Assembly (NCBI GenBank): GCA_019648995.1
Contig: BLXT01002220.1
Coordinates: 93,920-125,116 of the forward strand
Source: Plakobranchus ocellatus
Taxonomy: Eukaryota; Mollusca; Gastropoda; Plakobranchidae
Direction: 5' to 3'
DNA: 31,197 nucleotides
Below are positions 31,058 to 31,197 of the stretch, in pieces. The notes below the pieces were generated by a model, which worked only from the letters and a program-made list of their open reading frames with translations, did not search any database and had not been told where the DNA came from. The translations under genes and the position numbers were made by a program. Each line of letters begins with the position of its first letter. The first letter of the stretch is position 1.

Positions 31058-31197
31058 CTGAAGATAAACAACAAATGTCGACATTAGTTGTGAAGATATG
31101 AAAGATATGAGAAAAATTTACAGCAATGAGCTTACACTAACTGCTCTAAATTGGAGAATCATGAAATGCTCTAAATATAAGAATCACTAACTGCTCT

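Noticed and set aside
30766-31101. 111-codon plus-strand frame at the right end
   Set aside because: It overlaps the minus-strand exon with a clean acceptor. Its start is a GGT/GTT-rich simple stretch.

Overview
This window is animal nuclear DNA. It is A+T-rich, has interrupted genes with GT-AG introns of about 0.4 to 1.9 kb, and carries dinucleotide microsatellites, tRNA-derived SINEs and a decayed LINE. No bacterial features such as operons, Shine-Dalgarno sites or CRISPR arrays are present. The protein sequences suit an invertebrate, probably a lophotrochozoan and perhaps a mollusc. That last step is inference from protein divergence, the (GA)n/(TAGATC)n repeat style and intron size; no taxon-specific marker was seen.

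Layout from left to right. (1) 1-5951, minus strand: the first coding exon (5395-5951) of a ZNF395/ZNF704/SLC2A4RG (Glut4EF) family gene. Its zinc-finger exons lie beyond the left edge, so 1-5394 is intron, with two tRNA-derived SINE-like copies and long GA-rich tracts. (2) 5952-7032: a gap between divergent genes, a candidate shared promoter. (3) 7033-12324, plus strand: a six-exon gene that I could assemble in full. It encodes a 177-residue protein with a signal peptide and one CULT domain, the thalidomide-binding fold of cereblon, with all four zinc cysteines and all three pocket tryptophans present. (4) 12325-18900: intergenic and repeat-rich, with a LINE reverse-transcriptase relic (17329-17625), a TAGATC-type repeat field and a G16 run. 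(5) 19014-24330, plus strand: a complete seven-exon DNAJC27 (RBJ) gene of 268 codons, an N-terminal Rab-like GTPase fused to a C-terminal J domain. (6) 24331-30981: the 3' region of DNAJC27 and the probable long 3' region of a convergent gene. (7) 30982-31057, minus strand: the last coding exon of an unrecognised gene entering from the right.

The genes do not form a pathway that I can support from sequence. The least familiar item is the secreted CULT protein. Its family is described, but its natural ligand and role are, as far as I know, unknown. Its first exon (7033-7144) and last exon (12281-12324) are too short to stand out as open frames. They were placed by exon phase, splice sites and protein sense.
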